In this document: positions 58,652-64,000 of the stretch, piece after piece
Position numbering within the stretch: the stretch's first letter is position 1
Layout: each line of letters starts with the position of its first letter
NCBI RefSeq assembly: GCF_041624475.1
Contig: NZ_JBFJUX010000001.1
Coordinates: 62,001 to 126,000, forward strand
DNA: 64,000 bases
Reading direction: 5' to 3'
Source: Litorivivens sp041624475
Lineage (GTDB): Bacteria; Pseudomonadota; Gammaproteobacteria; Pseudomonadales; Spongiibacteraceae
Notes under the pieces: model-generated
The model's input: the letters and a program-made list of their open reading frames with translations, nothing else
The model's database searches: none
What the model was told of the DNA's origin: nothing
Made by a program: the position numbers and the translations under genes

Positions 58652-60724
58652 ATGGCTGACATTCAGCGGCGTAATTTTATTTCTCGAATGGGCCTGGCAA
58701 GTGTCGTGACACTCGCCGGTTGTAATGGCTCTGGGTCTTCCAGTCCTGCGCCCTCTGGTGCGACAGATGATGAATTTCCCGATGAAATACACTATTTCGC
58801 CAGCGGCAGCTATCAGTACGACGATGCAACCCGAACACTGATTATCCAGATCAGTGAATCGCAGTTCCCAAGCGGTACCTCACCCCAGATTGGCGATGAC
58901 TTCAGCCTTGCGGTGCGTGGCATTATGGATGATGCCATGTTCTGGCTACACCGGGACGGGGCCCGCGAGCGCTTGCTGCAATGGGTTCGGCTTGCCGGTA
59001 GCAGTGACGATATTGTAGGCCAGTGGCGCAATGCCTATGGCTACACCATGAGGCTCGGCGCAGGCGGCGCATTTGAACTGGAATACACCGGTATTGACGG
59101 TCTACCTCAGGGCTTTGCCGGGATCGCATCCCTGGCTTCGTCGCCCTTTCAACAGGCAGTTGCCAGCGGTGACCCAGGCGCCCAGTCGCTTATTATCTGG
59201 ACGCGCGTTGAAGGCAACGAGACCTCGGCCGTGCACTGGGAGGTGTCCACCGATCCGTTTTTTAATGAGATTGCAGCAGCCGGCACACAGGTGCCTCTGG
59301 CTGGCGGCACCGTCAAACTGACGGTTAGTGGGCTGGTATCCGATACCGTTTATTACTACCGATTTGCGCAAGTCTCCAGCACGGACGGCCTGAAACATTT
59401 TTCGTTGACCGGGCGCGGGCGGACGCTGCCGGCTAAAACGGCTGCCGTGGCGAAGCTCAAATTTGCGGTGGTTTCCTGCTCCAGCTATCCCCACGGTTTT
59501 TTCGTCGCCTACCGCAATGTCGCCCGCCGCGATGACCTCGACTACGTGCTGCACCTTGGCGATTACATTTATGAATATCGTGAAGATGAGTATGGCAATC
59601 GAGAGGTGCTTGATCAGGGCCGGCTATACGCGGAAGACAATCGCAAGGAAATCGTCACACTGGAAGACTACCGCGCACGCTACCGGCGCTATCGTGAAGA
59701 TACTGACCTGCAAATGCTGCACGCGCGCTATGCCTTTATCACGACCTGGGACGATCACGAAACCACCGATAACAGTTGGGATCCGGATGGACGTGGCCCC
59801 GATGGCGGTGCAGTAAATCACAACGGCGGCGAGGGCGAGTGGGAGCAGCGCAAGGCCAATGGTGTCCAGGCCTACAACGAGTGGATGCCCATCGCTGATA
59901 TTGAAGACCCCTTTAATCCGCAGATCTATCGTAGCTTCGTGTTTGGTTCATTGATGGAATTAATGATGCTGGATACACGCATTGGTGGTCGTCACCAGCA
60001 ACCAGACATCGTGCACGAAGATTTCAATAACGCCACCCGCCGATTGATCAGCCCACTGCAGGAGGCATGGCTCCTGCAGCGGCTTGGCGCAGCGCAAGCT
60101 CAGTCGCGCCAATGGAAGGTGATTGGTCAGCAGGTGATGATGGCGCCCTTTCAGGGTCCGCCGCTGCTGGCAGAGCAGCCCGACTCACCGCCGGGTGGGC
60201 CAGTGTCGCCCGAGTGGATCAACGTGCTGAACACCGATGGCTGGGACGGCTATGCGGCCAGCCGGCAGGTCATCTGGGATTTTGTCGAGAGTAACAAGAT
60301 CGACAATCTGGTGGTGCTGACCGGAGATATTCACACCTCCTGGGCAATGGAATTACAGCAGCCGCTGATTTTGAATTCCGCGGCGCTTAACACCAATCCC
60401 GGTGTTGAACCGCTGGTTAGCCTGCAAGGGCCCAAGTACGGCGTGGAGTTTGTCACACCTTCAATAACGTCGCCGGGACTAGAGGCGGTCATACCGGCTG
60501 ATATCGGGATCACCGCAGCCGAGGAGACACTCAAAGCCTACAACCCGCATATCAAGTACAGCAATCTGAGTCGGCGAGGTTACATGATTCTGGATGTCAC
60601 AACCGACGCCTGCAGTGCAACCTGGTATCACGTAGCGACAATCTTTGACCGCGAAAACGACAGTGAAGAAAAGGCGGCAGCCTATCGGGTTCGCTCAGGC
60701 AGTCAGTCGCTGGAACAAGCCTAA
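58652..60724 (+). CDS. phoD: PhoD-family alkaline phosphatase (Tat lipoprotein)
   Basis: The 690-residue protein has a twin-arginine lipoprotein signal (QRRNFISRMGLASVVTLAGC, Cys24), so it is exported folded and lipid-anchored. About 110 linker residues precede the PhoD N-domain (FQQAVASGDPGAQSLIIWTR) and the metal-binding domain: FAVVSCSSYPHG, LHLGDYIYEY, TTWDDHETTDN and LVVLTGDIHTSW. It hydrolyses phosphomonoesters or diesters outside the cytoplasm, normally under phosphate limitation. The Na/Pi cotransporter and PPK2 genes lie on the opposite strand next to it. Confidence 0.94.
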   Translation: MADIQRRNFISRMGLASVVTLAGCNGSGSSSPAPSGATDDEFPDEIHYFASGSYQYDDATRTLIIQISESQFPSGTSPQIGDDFSLAVRGIMDDAMFWLHRDGARERLLQWVRLAGSSDDIVGQWRNAYGYTMRLGAGGAFELEYTGIDGLPQGFAGIASLASSPFQQAVASGDPGAQSLIIWTRVEGNETSAVHWEVSTDPFFNEIAAAGTQVPLAGGTVKLTVSGLVSDTVYYYRFAQVSSTDGLKHFSLTGRGRTLPAKTAAVAKLKFAVVSCSSYPHGFFVAYRNVARRDDLDYVLHLGDYIYEYREDEYGNREVLDQGRLYAEDNRKEIVTLEDYRARYRRYREDTDLQMLHARYAFITTWDDHETTDNSWDPDGRGPDGGAVNHNGGEGEWEQRKANGVQAYNEWMPIADIEDPFNPQIYRSFVFGSLMELMMLDTRIGGRHQQPDIVHEDFNNATRRLISPLQEAWLLQRLGAAQAQSRQWKVIGQQVMMAPFQGPPLLAEQPDSPPGGPVSPEWINVLNTDGWDGYAASRQVIWDFVESNKIDNLVVLTGDIHTSWAMELQQPLILNSAALNTNPGVEPLVSLQGPKYGVEFVTPSITSPGLEAVIPADIGITAAEETLKAYNPHIKYSNLSRRGYMILDVTTDACSATWYHVATIFDRENDSEEKAAAYRVRSGSQSLEQA

Positions 60725-60752
60725 TTTTCTGATTGCTTGGGCAGCGTTTTTT

Positions 60753-60794
60753 GGCCCCAATTACGTGGCCCCAAATACGATTTTTCGGCCCCAA
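60753..60794. repeat. Three GGCCCCAA direct repeats between convergent genes
   Basis: GGCCCCAA occurs at 60753, 60767 and 60787 within 42 bases, in the 86-bp gap between the phoD and Na/Pi transporter stop codons. No terminator-like hairpin is evident there. Confidence 0.5.
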
Positions 60795-60810
60795 TGGCGC
60801 CAGCCCCAGG

Positions 60811-62466
60811 TCAGGCCGCTGGGGCCTCTATACCGGGGGGCGACGGGAGGTCCTGCAAACCAGCAACCGGGTAGGTGCCAAACACGCGCAGCAGCTCGCG
60901 ACCACACTCGTCCGTTTCGCGAATAATATTCATCAGGCTGGAAAAGCTGACGCCTTCAACGCCTTTTGAGTCATAGGCCTCGTCGTTAAAGCGCTGCATT
61001 TCCCTGCGATGGACGGCGTCCTCTTGTTCCAGCATTCCCTCAGTGAGGTCACCGGCAAGTGCCTGTTGACCCATTGCCAGCAGATGCTCGATCCGCTGCT
61101 TCAGGGCTTCGCGCAGCGCCTTGGCATCCGGGCTAAGGTCGCTCCAGAGTGGCCCCATATCGTCCTGCACATCCTTGATGGCCTTGGTCGCATAGATTGC
61201 TTTGCGCACGGTCGCCAGCAAGGCTTCAACATGGTCGCGGTGCTCTGACGGCAAGCCTTCCAGCCGGTTTGCATAAGCCACAATCTCGGCTTCGAGACGC
61301 TTCAATTCCTCGTAATGATCCAGATAAACCGCCATGCCCCTGCCCAATGGCTTCAATGGCTCGCTCTGACTGGCGTAGAACTGCATTGGGCTGTGGTAGG
61401 CCTGGCCCAGTAACTGAAAGGATCGGGCCAGCAATAACCCGGTTTCCTGGCGCAGCGCGACCACCGCCGCCTCCGGCACCGACACTGGCACCTTGTGAAG
61501 GTAAGTGGTGAGCTGATGTTTTTGCCCGATATTGTTTTCCAGCCAATCGGCGAGCTGGCGGATGATGGGCAGCACCAGAAAAATGCCGAAGAAATTAAAG
61601 CTGCTGTGAAAGATAACCAGCTGCAAGAGGTTATCGCTTACCGCAAAGTATTCATAAACGGCAGGTGCCAGCGGCAACATGACGAGAAAGGCAAAGACAG
61701 CGGTCAAGGCGTTGTAGATCAAATGGAACATCGAAACCTGCCGCTTTACCGCGGCCCCCGAGGTACCCGCCAGCAGCATGGTGCTGGTGGTGCCGAGGTC
61801 GGCACCGATCACCATCGCAGCCGCCTCGGGAAAACCTAGCAGGCCGGCGTGCAGGGCCGATAACACCAGCATCACGACCGCCGACGAAGACTGGATCACC
61901 GCTGCCAGCAGCACCCCCAAGCCCAAAAACCAGATGGCTGACCAGCCCACCAGAAAACTGAGATCGGTATTTCTGGCAAGATCTTCCACCCCCGTTTTCA
62001 TGGCATCAAGCCCGAACAGCAGCAAGCCCAAGCCCAGCAACAGATGCCCCAGACTTTCCCAGCGCAGACGCCCTTCCAGCCAGACTTTTAGAAGCGCACC
62101 GATACCCATCAGCGGCAGTGCCAGACTAACGAGATCCAGCTTGAAACCCAGCCAGGTCACCAGCCAACCGGTCATGGTGGTGCCGAGATTTGCTCCCAGA
62201 ATGACGCCCAGCGCATTGCGCATGGGCATCACGCCAGCGGCCACAAAAGCAAGTACTAACAAACCCAGCAAAGAGCTGCTTTGCAGCAAGGCAGTCAGCA
62301 AAACGCCGAGCGGTATCGCCAGCCACAAACTCGCCGTTGCACTGCGCAGGGACTGAATGACCGCCCGATTCAGAAGCGACTTTAACGACTTTTCTAGGAA
62401 GAACATGCCCAGCATGAACAGGCCGAGCCCGGACACCAGCAAGCCCCAATCAATAGAAAAACTCAT
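60811..62466 (-). CDS. Na+/phosphate cotransporter (NptA/YjbB family)
   Basis: The 551-residue protein has an N-terminal membrane part with two inverted repeats, each with the QSSS sodium/phosphate motif (residues 62-65 and 192-195), followed by GANLGTTMTGWL and GADLGTTSTMLL. From about 330 a PhoU-like helical domain is soluble. It imports phosphate with Na+, or exports it in some bacteria. It starts within the PPK2 stop region (ATGA), so the two are translationally coupled. Confidence 0.94.
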   Translation of the reverse strand: MSFSIDWGLLVSGLGLFMLGMFFLEKSLKSLLNRAVIQSLRSATASLWLAIPLGVLLTALLQSSSLLGLLVLAFVAAGVMPMRNALGVILGANLGTTMTGWLVTWLGFKLDLVSLALPLMGIGALLKVWLEGRLRWESLGHLLLGLGLLLFGLDAMKTGVEDLARNTDLSFLVGWSAIWFLGLGVLLAAVIQSSSAVVMLVLSALHAGLLGFPEAAAMVIGADLGTTSTMLLAGTSGAAVKRQVSMFHLIYNALTAVFAFLVMLPLAPAVYEYFAVSDNLLQLVIFHSSFNFFGIFLVLPIIRQLADWLENNIGQKHQLTTYLHKVPVSVPEAAVVALRQETGLLLARSFQLLGQAYHSPMQFYASQSEPLKPLGRGMAVYLDHYEELKRLEAEIVAYANRLEGLPSEHRDHVEALLATVRKAIYATKAIKDVQDDMGPLWSDLSPDAKALREALKQRIEHLLAMGQQALAGDLTEGMLEQEDAVHRREMQRFNDEAYDSKGVEGVSFSSLMNIIRETDECGRELLRVFGTYPVAGLQDLPSPPGIEAPAA

Positions 62467-63287
62467 CGTCGCTCCAGCTCATCCAGATAGCACTTCAAAA
62501 CCGCCGGGGCCGCCGACGGAAAGGGGCCGGTCTCTGCTTCCATGACGTCCAGCACAAGCTTGCACACGGCGCGACGACAGAGTGCTTTGTCGTCTGCAGG
62601 CAAAATGTGCCAGGAGACTTCATCGGTATGGGTGTTGCTAATCGCCTCGGTGGCATAGTCCAGATAGCGGGCCCTGTGGCGCCAGCTGTCAATGTCGGCG
62701 GGGTGGAATTTCCACTGCTTCTCCGGGTCTGTCAGCCGCTTCTTTAACCTTTTCACCTGCTCCTGACGCCCTACATGCAACCAGAGCTTGAGTACCCGGG
62801 TGCCGCTGCGCGCCAGGTGTGCTTCAAAATCACGTATCGACTGATAGCGCGCGGCCCAATCACAACTAATGTTCGGATTGTCGTCAGCCAGCACCCGCTC
62901 TGCCAGAACCGCCTCGTAGTAACTGCGGTTCATCAGGGTCACCTGCCCCAGAGCCGGTAAATGCGGCTGTGCCCGCCACAGAAAGTCGTGGGCCCGCTCC
63001 CGCGACGAAGGTACGCCGAAACCAATGGCGCGAAACCCCATAGGGTCCATGCCCCCGCCTGCTGCCCGGATGCAGCCGTCCTTGCCGCTGGTATCGAGAC
63101 CCTGAAAGATCACAAGCAGTGCCGCCTCTCCGCTCGCCCAGAACCGGCGCTGAACGCGCTTGAGCTGCTGCTGCAGGTCCTCTAACTCCGCAAGGACAGC
63201 GCGCTCAGGGAAGCTGCTGGCATAAGACTCCAGCCCCCGCGCCGACGCACTATCAAATTGCCAACGTGATTTACCGTCGCCCTGCAT
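62463..63287 (-). CDS. Polyphosphate kinase 2 family enzyme
   Basis: From the ATG at 63287 the protein has 274 residues. PPK2 motifs are the Walker A loop FQGLDTSGKDGCIRAAG (63-70 core), the lid arginines around SSRERAHDFLWR, and Walker-B-like LMNRSYYEAVLAERVL, plus KWLHVGR-type and EKQWKFHPADIDSW segments. This resembles the polyphosphate:nucleotide phosphotransferase subgroup. It would make nucleotides from, or store phosphate as, polyphosphate, which fits the neighbouring phosphate genes. An upstream GTG is possible but lacks a ribosome site. Confidence 0.9.
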   Translation of the reverse strand: MQGDGKSRWQFDSASARGLESYASSFPERAVLAELEDLQQQLKRVQRRFWASGEAALLVIFQGLDTSGKDGCIRAAGGGMDPMGFRAIGFGVPSSRERAHDFLWRAQPHLPALGQVTLMNRSYYEAVLAERVLADDNPNISCDWAARYQSIRDFEAHLARSGTRVLKLWLHVGRQEQVKRLKKRLTDPEKQWKFHPADIDSWRHRARYLDYATEAISNTHTDEVSWHILPADDKALCRRAVCKLVLDVMEAETGPFPSAAPAVLKCYLDELERR

Positions 63288-63558
63288 ATCACCCTGCCTA
63301 CTTATCAGAAGGTGTTCAGGAGAGAACACTAAAGAAAGTATAGGACAGGCACGGCACCTGCCACCCGCGACCGTAATAAAGGGTCATCGGCGAGCCCGCT
63401 TTTCGCGTAAACACCGAAATAAGGTTGTCGTCGTTTAGTGCGATTCAGTTTTGGTCCATGCCGCGAATGTTGAACTAGACTCGTATTACGCAGAAAGGTA
63501 GCGAGTGCTGGTTGATGCTGCGCCGGCAACCACAAACCCCCGTGTTGGAGAAAATAAA

Positions 63559-64000
63559 ATGGCTGAAGAAAGTAAATGCCCGTTCAATCACACCGCTGGC
63601 GTGGGACAAACCAACCGCGATTGGTGGCCCAATCAGTTGCGCCTTGAATTGTTGCACCAGCATTCCGAAAAGTCTGACCCGATGGGCGAGGACTTTGATT
63701 ACGCCAAGGCCTTCAAGAAGCTCGACTACAAAGCCCTGAAAAAAGACCTGACCAAACTGATGACCGATTCGCAGCCCTGGTGGCCGGCAGACTTCGGCCA
63801 TTATGGCCCGCAGTTTATCCGCATGGCCTGGCACGCGGCCGGCACCTACCGGGTCGCCGACGGGCGCGGTGGCGGCGGGCGCGGACAGCAGCGCTTTGCC
63901 CCGCTCAACAGCTGGCCCGACAACGTGAATATCGACAAGTCACGGCGCCTGCTATGGCCGATCAAGCAAAAGTACGGCAATAAAATATCCTGGGCGGACC
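63559..64000 (+). CDS. katG: Catalase-peroxidase KatG (5' part, truncated by window)
   Basis: The first 147 codons of katG are present, starting MAEESKCPFNHTAGVGQTNR behind GGAG. The KatG signatures are clear: DWWPNQLRLELLHQHS, the distal heme pocket RMAWHAAGTYR (Arg88, Trp91, His92) and DGRGGGGRGQQRFAPLNSWP. Trp91 is the first member of the Met-Tyr-Trp adduct that gives KatG its catalase activity. It would be a target of the OxyR encoded earlier, but I saw no convincing OxyR motif in the 229-bp upstream gap. Confidence 0.98.
   Translation, partial: MAEESKCPFNHTAGVGQTNRDWWPNQLRLELLHQHSEKSDPMGEDFDYAKAFKKLDYKALKKDLTKLMTDSQPWWPADFGHYGPQFIRMAWHAAGTYRVADGRGGGGRGQQRFAPLNSWPDNVNIDKSRRLLWPIKQKYGNKISWAD

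Noticed and set aside
63330..63558. An OxyR site or strong promoter before katG.
   Set aside because: No ATAG-N7-CTAT repeats or well-spaced -35/-10 pair were found by eye, so regulation is left as inference.

Overview
This is a 64 kb chromosomal window from a gammaproteobacterium, probably a marine, free-living relative of Pseudomonas and the Cellvibrionales (for example the Spongiibacter/Zhongshania group). That placement is inferred from gene order (proC-yggT-metX-metW-DUF4426-rdgB; coaBC-algC-argB-slmA; rpmB-rpmG), from three large TonB-dependent receptors, and from many acyl-CoA and hydrophobic-substrate enzymes. I saw no rRNA or tRNA gene, no CRISPR array and no prophage.

From 1 to 12.3 kb one long minus-strand series holds housekeeping genes: CoA synthesis (coaBC), exopolysaccharide/LPS sugar phosphates (algC), arginine (argB), nucleoid occlusion (slmA), proline (proC), methionine (metX, metW), nucleotide-pool cleaning (rdgB), a small 2Fe-2S protein where hemW is often found, and the uncharacterised TIGR03546/TIGR03545 pair. 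radC and rpmB-rpmG follow on the plus strand, with a clear sigma-70 promoter and an intrinsic terminator.

From 13.8 to 33 kb lie metabolic genes: hydrolases, an iron alcohol dehydrogenase, thioesterases, TruC-like pseudouridine synthase, GST, a Baeyer-Villiger monooxygenase with a HAPMO-like extension, an M24 protein, a dicarboxylate symporter, a Nudix hydrolase, NnrU, an APH-like kinase, DUF547 and a TonB receptor. An EAL-CBS-GGDEF protein here is preceded by an apparent Pho box with phoA-like spacing, which suggests phosphate control of c-di-GMP. From 33.3 to 37 kb come oxyR and a compact persulfide operon: a CsoR-family repressor, TauE/SafE permease, ETHE1-like persulfide dioxygenase and two YeeE/YedE half-transporters. 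A 22-bp palindrome fills the spacer of the operon promoter.

From 37 to 46 kb are a PaaI thioesterase and NrtS, a CoA-transferase, a second TonB receptor, a mutarotase, DUF2959, a deazaflavin-type nitroreductase and an MFS transporter. A multi-hairpin foldback element of about 500 bp lies at 43.3-43.8 kb. The stretch 46.1-50.7 kb is visibly accessory: AT-richer genes, an attC-like element, a REP-associated tyrosine transposase (RAYT) flanked by inverted GGGGACGGAGGGA motifs, and a tandem partial duplication of the 3' end of a GFA-family gene that carries the same motif.

From 50.7 to 64 kb are a DUF6868-permease pair, a hotdog protein, a FadR-type regulator / fatty-acid hydroxylase / TonB receptor / VTT-protein cluster, a PLP enzyme, and a phosphate group (PhoD phosphatase, Na/Pi cotransporter, PPK2). 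The window ends inside katG, whose likely regulator OxyR is encoded 30 kb upstream.
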